NCBI GenBank assembly: GCA_026391595.1
Contig: JAPLDY010000048.1
Span: 1 to 52,985 of the forward strand
Source of the DNA: Bacteroidia bacterium
GTDB lineage: Bacteria; Bacteroidota; Bacteroidia; Bacteroidales; VadinHA17
Length of the DNA: 52,985 nt
Direction: 5' to 3'
The notes under the pieces were generated by a model that worked only from the letters and a program-made list of their open reading frames with translations, was not told the DNA's origin and made no database searches. Shown piece after piece: positions 44,443 to 52,985 of this stretch. The position numbers were made by a program, and so were the translations under genes. Numbering within the stretch: the stretch's first letter is position 1; each line of letters opens with the position of its first letter.

Positions 44443-45732
44443 ATGAACTACACAGAGACTCTTGATTTCCTTTATAACCAGCTTCCGGCTTACCATCGGA
44501 TCGGAAAGGCAGCTTACAAAAACAATCTGGACAATACTTTAGCATTGGATTCATATTTTGAACATCCGCATCGTAAATTTAAGACTATCCATATTGCCGG
44601 AACAAACGGGAAAGGATCAGTATCTCACATGGTTGCGTCTGTACTTCAGGAGGCCGGATGGGTAACGGGTCTCTATACCTCTCCCCACCTGAAGGATTTC
44701 AGGGAACGGATAAGGGTGAATGGCCGGATGATCCCGAAGCAGGATGTAACATCATTTGTAAAAAAGCATCATGAGATTATCGATTCACTGAAGCCTTCAT
44801 TTTTTGAGATGACGGTGGCAATGGCGTTTGATCATTTTGCCAGGAAAAAAGTCGATGTAGCCGTAATTGAAGTCGGCCTGGGAGGAAGACTCGATTCAAC
44901 CAACATAATAAATCCAGTGCTCTCCGTGATAACAAATATCGGACATGATCATATGGACCTTCTGGGTGATTCAATCGGGAAGGTTGCCTTTGAAAAGGCA
45001 GGTATTATTAAGACTAATGTACCTGTAATTGTTGGTGAGACACAACAGGATACGAGCAGAATATTTATATCAAAAGCTGAGGAAACAGAATCGCCCTTGT
45101 TCTTTGCTGATGGCAATTTCAGATGTATGCTCCGGGATTGGGAAGCCTCACCGGGCAAAAGAAAGTACACTTTAAATGATTTAAAGAATAACCGGTCGAT
45201 AAATGGAACAATTCCCCTTGGCGGAGATTATCAGCAAAGAAATCTTCAAACAGTATATCAGATCTTTAAGATACTTCAGGATGATTTTACGATTACTGAG
45301 AAATATATTAAAGACGGCATAAGCAGAGTAATAAAAAATACCGGACTTCTGGGCAGGTGGCAGATTATAGGCAGAGATCCCCTGACAATATGTGACACTG
45401 GCCACAACAAGGAGGGATTGGAATATGTGCTGGCGCAGATAAAAAAAATACCTGCTACTGACTTGCACATAGTTATAGGATTCGTCAGTGACAAGGACAT
45501 TAGCTCTATATTACCCATGTTTCCTGTAAATGCACATTACTACTTTACCAGGGCCAGGGTTCTGAGAGCTCTTGATGAGAATATTCTCCGAACCAAAGCA
45601 ACTGCATACAGGTTGGAAGGGGAAAGCTATCCGGATGTAAAAACAGCACTTGAAACTGCCAGGGCTAATGCCTTGCCTGCAGACCTGGTTTTTGTCGGAG
45701 GAAGCAACTTCATTGTAGCAGAGGTCATTTAA
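44443..45732 (+). CDS. folC: Bifunctional folylpolyglutamate synthase / dihydrofolate synthase
   Basis: The protein has 429 residues from the ATG at 44443 (MNYTETLDFLYNQLPAYHRI). The longer frame from 44305 would translate an intergenic repeat and overlap the nitroreductase. The ATP-binding loop is HIAGTNGKGSVSHMVASVLQ (about 45-64), with LYTSPHLKDFRERIRVNG next. The Mur-ligase-like core continues with VAVIEVGLGGRLDSTNIINP, TNIGHDHMDLLGDSI and CDTGHNKEGLEYVLAQ. The enzyme adds glutamate to dihydropteroate and to folates in the cytoplasm. The usual leader sequence is replaced by the repeat element at 44370-44441, so no ribosome-binding site is evident. Confidence 0.93.
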   Translation: MNYTETLDFLYNQLPAYHRIGKAAYKNNLDNTLALDSYFEHPHRKFKTIHIAGTNGKGSVSHMVASVLQEAGWVTGLYTSPHLKDFRERIRVNGRMIPKQDVTSFVKKHHEIIDSLKPSFFEMTVAMAFDHFARKKVDVAVIEVGLGGRLDSTNIINPVLSVITNIGHDHMDLLGDSIGKVAFEKAGIIKTNVPVIVGETQQDTSRIFISKAEETESPLFFADGNFRCMLRDWEASPGKRKYTLNDLKNNRSINGTIPLGGDYQQRNLQTVYQIFKILQDDFTITEKYIKDGISRVIKNTGLLGRWQIIGRDPLTICDTGHNKEGLEYVLAQIKKIPATDLHIVIGFVSDKDISSILPMFPVNAHYYFTRARVLRALDENILRTKATAYRLEGESYPDVKTALETARANALPADLVFVGGSNFIVAEVI

Positions 45733-45762
45733 TTCTATATTTTTATCATCAAAAAGTTGTAT

Positions 45763-47565
45763 ATGAAAAGAGTTGCCTCCATCATTTTCTTATTTATGCT
45801 CCTCTCATCACTTGGAGCTCAGACCGGAAAGAAAATAACGGTTCTGTTTACCAATGATATTCATTCCCGGCTTATTGGTTATACCCCGGAATCATCATAC
45901 ATCCCTCTTTCTGTCAATGACGATAACACTATCGGCGGATTTGCAAGGATTGCCACTATAATTAAAAATGAAAAGCAAAATAATGAAGGCACTTCTCTGG
46001 TTGTTGATGCAGGCGACTTCCTGATGGGAACCCTTTTCACGGGACTGGAACCTGAAACAGGATTTCAGTTGCGTCTGATGAAAACCCTTGGATATGATGC
46101 AGTCGCAATCGGCAATCATGAATTTGACTACGGACCAGGGAAGCTGGCAGATATCGTAAATGCAGCTGCGACAAAGGGTGAAATTCCACAGTTGCTTCTT
46201 GGTAATGCTGTTTTTGATGAAGAGGATACTTCAGATGATAGCCTCGAGAAATTGTTTGCTTCCGGCACTATTAAACATAAGTTTGTCCTTGAAAGGGACG
46301 GTCTTAAGATTGGCTTCTTCTCGCTGCTGGGCGTAGTAGCTGTTGATGATGCAGACTTTTCAAAACCAGTCACTTTTGCAAACCAGGTTAAGACTGCAAA
46401 GTCACTTGTTAAGGAGCTGCAAGCGGAAAAATGTGACCTGATTGTTTGTCTTTCACATTCAGGTGTTGCTGTCGATAAGTCTGGCAACTGGATTGGAGAG
46501 GATGTTACACTGGCTGAGAAAGTGAAAGGAATTGATGTCATAGTAAGCGGCCACACACATACCAAAATCGAGAAACCGATAATTGTGAACGGAATACCAA
46601 TTGTCCAGGCATACGAACACGGACAATACGTTGGCAGACTGACATTAACTGCCAATAATGGCATCGTAAACGTGATTGACTATTCTCTGATCCCGGTTGA
46701 CAGCAAGATAATTGGTGATCCTGCGATCAACAGCATTATTGAGGATCAGAAAAAATCGATTAATGATGTGATTCTGAAACCAATTGGGATGGACTATGAC
46801 ACAAAACTGGTTGAAAGTGATTATTTGCTTGAATGTGTTGAACTGGGTGACATTGAAGGTAGCAATCTGGGTCCTCTTGTAGCAGATGCCATTCACAGTT
46901 ATGTCAACAATCATGTTAAAACAGGGACTGATATATCTATGGTAGCAGTAGGACTGATATGCGACAGGATCGTGCCAGGTTTTCAGACTGCTCCCGATAT
47001 CTTCAGGATAATGATGATGGGACTAGGCAATGACAATGTACCAGGTTATCCTCTTTCAAGATTGTATGTTACAGGTCATGAACTTAAAGGCATACTGGAA
47101 ATAATGTATATTGCCGGACAATCAACTCCTGCAAATTATTGTTATTATGCGGGAATCAGAGTTGATTATGATCCCGGCAAAGGATTGCTGAAAAAGATAC
47201 GGAAGGTTACCATTGTCCGTGCCGACGGAAGCACTCAGGATGTCGATTTTTCAAGGGAGAACACAACTTTGTACTCCATTGTGGCCAATTCATATATGCT
47301 TGAGAATGTGAGCATTATTAAGAAACTAAGCAAGGGTCTGGTCAAGGTTGTTCCGAAAGATGCCAGAGGGAATCCAATTACGGATATGAAGAGTGCCGTT
47401 ATGGATTTTGATGAAAACCGTAATGGCATTCAGGAAGGTAAGGAATGGCTTGCCATTGTTGAATATCTGACTTCAATGAAGGATGTCAACGGGAATGGTG
47501 TGCCGGATATTGATCACAAATATAAAACTGCAATTCATTCCTTTAAGGTCGTGAAAAGCAAGTAA
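45763..47565 (+). CDS. 5'-nucleotidase / UshA-family bifunctional metallophosphatase, exported
   Basis: The protein has 600 residues from the ATG at 45763. A signal peptide (MKRVASIIFLFMLLSSLGAQ) precedes a calcineurin-like domain with LFTNDIHSRL (about 30), DAGDFLMGTLF, GNHEFDYG (about 118), CLSHSGVAVD and VSGHTHTKIE (about 255). The 5'-nucleotidase C-terminal domain begins about residue 350 and contains SNLGPLVADAIHSYV, SRLYVTGHELKGILEIMYIA and YAGIRVDYDPGKG. These enzymes release phosphate from nucleotides in the periplasm. It starts 30 bp after folC. Only three bases separate its stop from that of the convergent M28 peptidase gene. Confidence 0.93.
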   Translation: MKRVASIIFLFMLLSSLGAQTGKKITVLFTNDIHSRLIGYTPESSYIPLSVNDDNTIGGFARIATIIKNEKQNNEGTSLVVDAGDFLMGTLFTGLEPETGFQLRLMKTLGYDAVAIGNHEFDYGPGKLADIVNAAATKGEIPQLLLGNAVFDEEDTSDDSLEKLFASGTIKHKFVLERDGLKIGFFSLLGVVAVDDADFSKPVTFANQVKTAKSLVKELQAEKCDLIVCLSHSGVAVDKSGNWIGEDVTLAEKVKGIDVIVSGHTHTKIEKPIIVNGIPIVQAYEHGQYVGRLTLTANNGIVNVIDYSLIPVDSKIIGDPAINSIIEDQKKSINDVILKPIGMDYDTKLVESDYLLECVELGDIEGSNLGPLVADAIHSYVNNHVKTGTDISMVAVGLICDRIVPGFQTAPDIFRIMMMGLGNDNVPGYPLSRLYVTGHELKGILEIMYIAGQSTPANYCYYAGIRVDYDPGKGLLKKIRKVTIVRADGSTQDVDFSRENTTLYSIVANSYMLENVSIIKKLSKGLVKVVPKDARGNPITDMKSAVMDFDENRNGIQEGKEWLAIVEYLTSMKDVNGNGVPDIDHKYKTAIHSFKVVKSK

Positions 47566-47568
47566 CTA

Positions 47569-49200
47569 TTACCACTTGCTGTAGGGATTGTCAACGATGA
47601 TCCTTTTTTCCCTGTTCGCTACGTTGTAACCAATCTGGAACATTGTTCTGGAAACCAGTTCCATCTTATTAAAGTCGATTCTGTCGAGGACATCCCCCGG
47701 AGTATGATAAGTGGTATGCAAACCTGTTGTAAAAAATAAAACGGGTATATCTTTCTTTACAAAATTAAAATGGTCGCTGCGTGAAAAAAGCTGAAGAGGG
47801 TGATTTCTTCCGCTAAGGCTGTAATCCAGGTCAAGCGCTGTAGTCTTGTCGACTTCTTCTGCTATGGAAAGAAGTTCCTTGCTCTGGTTGCAGGTGATGA
47901 CAAATACCTTGTCCGGACCAGTCATCGGGTTTTCGCTGGATGTGTCAGCGACACTTTTTATTCTGCCTATCATATCCATATTGAGGTCAGCTACCGTGTT
48001 CTCAAGCGGAACGAGCGGATCATTAATATATGACCGGGATCCATACAATCCAATCTCTTCGCCTGAAACCCACAGAAAAAGGATTGAACGGAGTGGTTTT
48101 TTTTGTAGGTTCTGAAAAGCTTTCGCCATCGACAAGAGTGCTGCGCATCCTGATGCATCATCGTCGGCTCCTGCATTTATTTTATCACCTGATGCTCCAA
48201 TATGATCTGCATGACCTGAAAATATTACATATTCCTTTTTAAGTATGGGGTCGCTTCCCTCGATATATGCTGCTACATTGTTCAGAGTGATCTCTCCCTG
48301 TTGCACTGCTTCGGTTATTCTGACCTGTTTGCCGGGAATAGTGAAGGTAAATGGTTTAACCTCACTGTCGATCTTTTTCTGAAGATCTTCAAAAGTGTAG
48401 CCGGTTCCCTTAAAAAGTTCATCAGCGACACTCCTGTCAGCAAATAATATCTTGGGCATGTTGGGCATCTGAAATGTACGAGGCTTCTCTCCCTTGAGGC
48501 TTTTTGAGGAGCTAAGCTCACCGGCGTAGCCCGGGAAACGCTCGTCAATAGATGAGAATCCTGATTTTGGATCCATAACTATTATGACTGCTTTTGCGCG
48601 GCTGAATAGAAGGGCAGTCAGCTTTGCCTCGATAGACCTGAAGGAAGACCCGTCTATTCCTTCGAACAAGCTTGTCTTTCCGTCCTCCGATGTGGGAGAT
48701 CCTGCCATTACTAAAAGGATCTTTCCTTCGGCCTTAAGATTCTCAAAATCATTATAGCCATATTTGTCCTGTTTAAGACCATAACCTGCAAAAATAACCT
48801 CACCGCTCACGTCATAGTCAGCAGGCCCTGTGGGAATAAGCTGGTATATAGGTTTCTTAATGGTAACGGTATCACTGTTCCCAATGATAACCTTTATCAT
48901 GGTTTTATCAGGATTCATGGTATTTTTTGTTAGGGTGTAAGGCTGATAGAAGCTAGTCCCGTTGGCCGGTTTAAGTCCTATCATTTTAGCCTCTGAAACA
49001 ATATACTCCTGGGCGATTTCAAGTCCCGGTTCACCATTTGCTCTTCCCCTGAGAAGCGGTGATGCAAGAAATTCCATATAGCTTTCAAGGTCTGAAGCAG
49101 TTATTGCATCGATGCCTGCAGTTTTTTTCTGGCCTGCGGAGGTAGCAGGGAATAAGGTTATTGCAAGTGCGAGCAGGAGAAAATAGTTTAATGTTTTCAT
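47569..49200 (-). CDS. M28-family zinc aminopeptidase, exported
   Basis: The protein has 543 residues from the ATG at 49200. The signal peptide is MKTLNYFLLLALAITLFPAT; an in-frame start at 49218 adds six residues. A PA-domain-like insert (about 85-290) interrupts the N-terminal half. The peptidase domain holds the co-catalytic zinc ligands in FSGHADHIG, NAGADDDASGCAALL, VSGEEIGLYGS, LNMDMIGR and the final TTYHTPGD. All five expected ligand motifs are present, so it should be active. It probably trims peptides in the periplasm or at the surface to supply amino acids. It stands alone, convergent with the nucleotidase and divergent from the histidine kinase. Confidence 0.93.
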   Translation of the reverse strand: MKTLNYFLLLALAITLFPATSAGQKKTAGIDAITASDLESYMEFLASPLLRGRANGEPGLEIAQEYIVSEAKMIGLKPANGTSFYQPYTLTKNTMNPDKTMIKVIIGNSDTVTIKKPIYQLIPTGPADYDVSGEVIFAGYGLKQDKYGYNDFENLKAEGKILLVMAGSPTSEDGKTSLFEGIDGSSFRSIEAKLTALLFSRAKAVIIVMDPKSGFSSIDERFPGYAGELSSSKSLKGEKPRTFQMPNMPKILFADRSVADELFKGTGYTFEDLQKKIDSEVKPFTFTIPGKQVRITEAVQQGEITLNNVAAYIEGSDPILKKEYVIFSGHADHIGASGDKINAGADDDASGCAALLSMAKAFQNLQKKPLRSILFLWVSGEEIGLYGSRSYINDPLVPLENTVADLNMDMIGRIKSVADTSSENPMTGPDKVFVITCNQSKELLSIAEEVDKTTALDLDYSLSGRNHPLQLFSRSDHFNFVKKDIPVLFFTTGLHTTYHTPGDVLDRIDFNKMELVSRTMFQIGYNVANREKRIIVDNPYSKW

Positions 49201-49414
49201 CGAGATTTGAGTTTTCATTAAAGAGTTGTAAAGTTAGAAAAGAATTCTGAAAATGCAGTCCCGGACTATTTTGACAAGTGCCTCTATCGATCATAAATAA
49301 AAAGAAAGGACATCCTGTTTATCATTTCAATGCTTATATTAAAAGGAAAGTATTAATTTTACTTTTTTGAACTGGCCTGTGATCGTCAAATTCTGTGTCT
49401 AAAAGAGCTCAATA

Positions 49415-52321
49415 ATGAATCCGAAACAGCAAAAACCCTCAACTCCATGGGCACTTATTGTACTCTTTTTTATTATAACAACTGTCATAATTTCTGGTGG
49501 AGTAGCCTATTATACTGTTCAGAAGAAAGAAGCGCTGGCAAACAGCATACAGGAACTCTCAACAATTGCAGATCTTAAAATCAGGCAGATAACCCAGTGG
49601 AGGAGGGAACGAATCGGTGATGGTACATTCCTGTCTCAGAATATATCCATGAAGAGACAAATTTCTCTATTTATTCAGCACCCGGGAGACATTAAACTGA
49701 GAAGAGATATCATTGAGGATCTGAAGTCGCTTACTGATAATTATGATTATAAAAATGTCCTCTTTCTGGACAAGAAATGCAACGTCATTCTTTTTTATCC
49801 TGATCAGGATACTGTAATTGGCGATTATCTTAAAGATAAACTGCCCGGGGTTATACGTGATGGGGAAGTAGTTCTTACTGACCTTCATCAGACAGGGAAA
49901 GTCAGTTTTATTCACCTCGATCTTCTTGTTCCGCTTAAAGAACCAGGGGGTACTGGTGTTTTCGGCCTGCTTGTTATAAGAATAAATCCTCAGAATGTCC
50001 TCTATCCTTTGATTACATCCTGGCCTGTCGCAAGCAAGACATCAGAGACACTGCTGGTCCATCGTGAAGGCGATGAAATAGTTTATCTGAATGAATTGAG
50101 GCATGCCGGGAATACGGAGATGGTACTTCGTTTCCCGGTTACCACAGATAAACTTCCGGCAGCCATGGCTCTCCAGGGTATACAGGAAACTGACAATGCA
50201 ATTGATTACCGCGGCGTTAATGTAATAGCGGTTATGAAGAAGGTACCTGAAACACCCTGGTATATGGTTGCCAAAGAGGACCGCAAAGAAGTTTTTGATA
50301 AGCTGGGGAGGCAAGGCTGGATGGTTGGTTTAACATTATTTCTCTTAATCCTCAGCACGGCTTACTTAATCGGATTTATCTGGTGGAATCAGCGTGCCAG
50401 GTTTTATCGCAGCAAATATGAAGCAGAAGTTGAACGGCTTGCACTTGTAAGGCACTATGATTATATACTCAAAAATGCGAATGACATTATATTTTTATTT
50501 GACAATAACTATTTAGTTGTAGAAGCCAACGACAGGGCCATCGAAACTTACCAATATGAAAGGGATGAACTTATCGGACAGAGCGTCAGGATGCTGCGCG
50601 CGAAAGAGACTGCAGGAAGGGTGGATGACGACCTGGAAGAACTTAACACTTTGGGATATTCGACATTTGAAACAATCCATAAAAGGAAAGACGGGACTAC
50701 TTTCCCTATTGAGATAAGCGCCCGAAAGTTTGAGATTGAAGGTGCAGTATATTACCAGTCTATCTGTCGCGATATAACTGAGAGAAAAACTGCTGATGAA
50801 ACTCTCAGGGAGAGTGAGGAAAGATTTAGAAAACTCTTTGAAGACAGTCCTCTTGGCATGGTTATGACAGGAAAGGATATGGGTATAGTAAGAGCAAATT
50901 CTGCTTTTTGCAAGATGATAGGCTATTCGGAAGATGAACTTCATGGCATGACCTTCAGGAACTTCACACACCCCGATAATGTTGGTCCTGATGAAGTGGG
51001 GCTTCTTCTTCTGGTGGCAAAGAAAATCCCGATTTATCGTACAGAAAAAAAATATGTCAGAAGTAATGGTTCGGTGATCTGGGGATCGTCGACAATAATT
51101 CTTATACGGAACAAGAAAGATGAGGTTCAGCTCTTTTTTGCTATGGTTGAAGATATAACTTCAAGAAAAACTGCAGAGTCTGAGCTTGAAAAATCATTCT
51201 CTTTGCAAAAGGCTACTCTCGAGTCCACTGCCGATGGAATTCTGGTTGTTGATATCAATGGCAAAATTGTCCAGTATAATCAGAAATTTGCCGAGATGTG
51301 GAAGATCCCTGTTAATGTTCTTGAAACAATGGAGGATGAAGCTGCACTCAGTTTCGTCCTTGATCAGCTGAAAGATCCTGATAGTTTTATAAACAAGGTT
51401 AAATTCCTGTATTCTGATCCCGAGGCCATCTCTTCGGACCAGATGGAATTCCTTGACGGACGGGTATTTGACCGTTATTCACAACCACAGAAAATCGGAG
51501 GAAAAACCGTTGGCAGGGTGTGGAGCTTCAGGGATATTACTGAACGGAAAAAGGCCGAAGCTGAGATTATTGCCGCAAAAGAAAAAGCAGAGGAGAGCGA
51601 CAGGCTTAAGACTGCATTCCTCCATAATGTATCTCACGAGATAAGAACACCTATGAATGCCATTCTCGGATTTTCAACACTTTTAAGTGAACCGGGGATA
51701 ACAGACGATGAGAGGCGTCAGTTCACCGATGTAATATTCCAGAGCGGGAACCAGCTTCTGTCGATTATAAATGACATTGTTGATCTTGCCAGCATTGAGA
51801 GCGGACAGATGAAGGTCAGCATCAAGCAGATAAATCTTAATACTACGCTAAGGAGACTGAGTGAGCAGTTCAGCTACAAGGAGAAACCACATAAGATAAC
51901 ACAGAGCCTCCAGACTCCTCTTTCGCAGAAAAATGCTGAAATTATGACTGACAGCACCAAGCTTGTTCAAATAATTTCAAACCTTATCAATAATGCTTTC
52001 AAATTCACGAAAAAAGGGAAAATAACTTTCGGATACGAAATTAAAGAGGGATTCATCGAGTTCTACGTGAAGGATACAGGCATAGGAATTGCACCCAAGC
52101 ACCAACCAAAGATCTTTGAGAGGTTTTACCAGGTCGACAGTGCAGTATCAAGGCAATATGGTGGAACCGGACTTGGACTTTCGATATGCAAGGCATATGT
52201 CGAGCTGATGGGAGGGAAGATATGGCTTGAATCACTCCCCGGAGAAGGGACAAGCTTCTATTTTACATTACCTTATGTGAAGGGAGAAGAGAAGCAATCC
52301 TCATTTCGGGCACAGCTTTAA
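49415..52321 (+). CDS. Membrane-bound PAS-domain sensor histidine kinase (orphan)
   Basis: This 968-residue sensor starts with a membrane span (about 13-35), followed by a ~265-residue periplasmic sensor region and a second span (about 302-324). Three PAS modules follow (about 345-460, 470-590 and 600-715), each ending in a DITERK- or DITSRK-type PAC motif. The HisKA domain has the phospho-acceptor His in FLHNVSHEIRTPMNAILGF. The HATPase domain has the N box SNLINNAFKFTKKG, VKDTGIGIAP and GGTGLGLSICK. No receiver domain is fused and no response-regulator gene lies within the window, so its partner is elsewhere. The periplasmic part suggests sensing of a small extracellular ligand (inference). 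The 195-214 bp gap upstream shows nothing clear. Confidence 0.93.
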   Translation: MNPKQQKPSTPWALIVLFFIITTVIISGGVAYYTVQKKEALANSIQELSTIADLKIRQITQWRRERIGDGTFLSQNISMKRQISLFIQHPGDIKLRRDIIEDLKSLTDNYDYKNVLFLDKKCNVILFYPDQDTVIGDYLKDKLPGVIRDGEVVLTDLHQTGKVSFIHLDLLVPLKEPGGTGVFGLLVIRINPQNVLYPLITSWPVASKTSETLLVHREGDEIVYLNELRHAGNTEMVLRFPVTTDKLPAAMALQGIQETDNAIDYRGVNVIAVMKKVPETPWYMVAKEDRKEVFDKLGRQGWMVGLTLFLLILSTAYLIGFIWWNQRARFYRSKYEAEVERLALVRHYDYILKNANDIIFLFDNNYLVVEANDRAIETYQYERDELIGQSVRMLRAKETAGRVDDDLEELNTLGYSTFETIHKRKDGTTFPIEISARKFEIEGAVYYQSICRDITERKTADETLRESEERFRKLFEDSPLGMVMTGKDMGIVRANSAFCKMIGYSEDELHGMTFRNFTHPDNVGPDEVGLLLLVAKKIPIYRTEKKYVRSNGSVIWGSSTIILIRNKKDEVQLFFAMVEDITSRKTAESELEKSFSLQKATLESTADGILVVDINGKIVQYNQKFAEMWKIPVNVLETMEDEAALSFVLDQLKDPDSFINKVKFLYSDPEAISSDQMEFLDGRVFDRYSQPQKIGGKTVGRVWSFRDITERKKAEAEIIAAKEKAEESDRLKTAFLHNVSHEIRTPMNAILGFSTLLSEPGITDDERRQFTDVIFQSGNQLLSIINDIVDLASIESGQMKVSIKQINLNTTLRRLSEQFSYKEKPHKITQSLQTPLSQKNAEIMTDSTKLVQIISNLINNAFKFTKKGKITFGYEIKEGFIEFYVKDTGIGIAPKHQPKIFERFYQVDSAVSRQYGGTGLGLSICKAYVELMGGKIWLESLPGEGTSFYFTLPYVKGEEKQSSFRAQL

Positions 52322-52350
52322 TGCACTCGGATCAGCTCCGGGAGCTTTCA

Positions 52351-52382
52351 TTTGACATGAGTTATTCTTTTTGGTAATTTTA
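52351..52382 (+). promoter_or_regulatory. Candidate promoter of the small membrane-protein gene
   Basis: TTTG (52351-52354) is followed after 20 bp by TAATTTTA (52375-52382). That is the Bacteroidota -33/-7 pair with one mismatch in the last base, and the ATG lies 25 bp further on. It is the best-spaced promoter I see in the window. Confidence 0.45.
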
Positions 52383-52407
52383 TCAAACTAATATAAATCG
52401 TATTGTA

Positions 52408-52845
52408 ATGGAAAACTTAATTTTCGAACGTAAAGGATGGAGGTGGGTTAAGAGAATAGTAGGTATATTTTGGATATTGTTCGGCATTTTTAACCTGCTA
52501 TTTTTTTACGATAAACCTTTGACACTATCAAACTGGATATGGTCAGTTGCCTGTGTTCTCCTTGGAGTTACATTTTTTACTCCATTAGGGGGATATAATG
52601 AAACCAGATTCATGGTTGACGATGGTAATCTAAAAATAAAGTGGAAGTTAAAGATCGGAGAGATTACGATCAGGGATAATGAAATTGAAAAAATTCTCCT
52701 CAGAAATACAAAAATTGAAATCCAGAGAAAAGGAAAGAAACCGGTAGTATTACTGTTTGACCAATGGAAGTTAGAAGATAAAACGAAAGTTTATGAATTT
52801 ATGATTGAATACGCACGGCAAAAAAACCTTATCCTGGAAAAATAA
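52408..52845 (+). CDS. Small two-span membrane protein of unknown function
   Basis: This 145-residue protein has two closely spaced membrane spans (about 16-34, VGIFWILFGIFNLLFF, and about 42-61, SNWIWSVACVLLGVTFFTPL). A soluble C-terminal half follows, rich in beta strands (ETRFMVDDGNLKIKWKLKIG, KIEIQRKGKKPVVLLF) and ending in a helix. This layout resembles small bacterial PH-like membrane proteins, but I do not recognise a specific family. It is probably inner-membrane with the beta domain in the cytoplasm. It has its own candidate promoter and lies 86 bp after the histidine kinase gene. The last 140 bp of the window after it hold no gene that I can see. Confidence 0.7.
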   Translation: MENLIFERKGWRWVKRIVGIFWILFGIFNLLFFYDKPLTLSNWIWSVACVLLGVTFFTPLGGYNETRFMVDDGNLKIKWKLKIGEITIRDNEIEKILLRNTKIEIQRKGKKPVVLLFDQWKLEDKTKVYEFMIEYARQKNLILEK

Positions 52846-52985
52846 AATGATTTCCTGATAATGAAGATTCCCGATTCTCTATAGTGATCTTTCAGAACAT
52901 TGATGAAATAAAACTTATCTTCAACTGCCTCGCTGAGTACATTTACAACCTTTAAACAGATGTTAAATTTATTTCAATCACGATA

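Noticed and set aside
46128-46664. Minus-strand frame of 178 codons
   Set aside because: It is antisense to the metallophosphatase domain of the 5'-nucleotidase, with a Ser/Thr/Pro-rich product typical of a shadow frame.

Overview
The window reads as a chromosomal contig from a member of the Bacteroidota, probably Bacteroidales-like. The evidence is the type IX secretion / gliding gene set (porU, porV, a PorP/SprF-like gene, gldJ), an array of TPR-PD40-OmpA envelope proteins, a DUF6452/DUF6048-like pair, TAnnTTTG-type promoter boxes, and moderately AT-rich DNA with long hydrophobic signal peptides. Nearly all of it looks like ordinary housekeeping and envelope chromosome. There is no prophage, integrase, IS transposase, CRISPR array, rRNA or recognisable tRNA. 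No gap between genes exceeds 300 bp.

Layout. Positions 1-171 are a GC-rich piece of glycine dehydrogenase subunit 1 (gcvPA) on the plus strand. It is joined abruptly to the interior of a minus-strand PD40 gene and is most likely an assembly chimera. From 172 to 7886 (minus) runs an operon of four TPR/PD40 paralogs, the last one cut by the junction. Positions 8136-11775 (minus) hold a 2-oxoacid dehydrogenase E2, a GT2 glycosyltransferase fused to a membrane/nucleotide-binding half, and recR. A sodium:solute symporter (11881-13380) converges on the DUF6048-like/DUF6452-like pair across a heptanucleotide tandem repeat. These are followed by a long-chain acyl-CoA ligase and alaS (all minus).

Positions 19602-24911 (plus) form a cell-wall/regulatory operon: two tandem M23 peptidases, a CapA-like phosphatase, a MerR regulator, a Nif3-like protein and a coiled-coil zinc-ribbon protein, closed by a clear hairpin terminator. 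hutU stands alone at 25129. From 27223 to 35008 lies the secretion locus: porU-porV-ispF on the minus strand, divergent from a porP/sprF-like gene and gldJ on the plus strand, followed by murF.

From 36385 to 41570 (minus) runs mtaB, an inositol-monophosphatase, a lipid A-type acyltransferase, a GT2 and a membrane metallophosphoesterase, tightly packed. A PIN-PhoH ATPase with a DUF1080 protein (minus) is divergent from a nitroreductase, folC and a 5'-nucleotidase (plus). The end of the window holds an M28 peptidase (minus), an orphan PAS-rich histidine kinase (plus) and a small membrane protein.

The unifying theme is the cell envelope: secretion and sorting of proteins (PorU/PorV/PorP/GldJ and TPR-PD40 proteins), peptidoglycan synthesis and remodelling (MurF, M23 pair), and surface lipid/glycan assembly (acyltransferase, glycosyltransferases). 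The less explained material is intergenic: four paired-hairpin elements built from C-run/G-run inverted repeats, one palindrome flanked by 15-bp direct repeats just before folC, and the heptamer repeat that carries both stop codons of a convergent gene pair. I found no convincing wholly new system. The best leads are those elements, the PD40 paralog array with its duplicated helical module, and the glycosyltransferase fusion.
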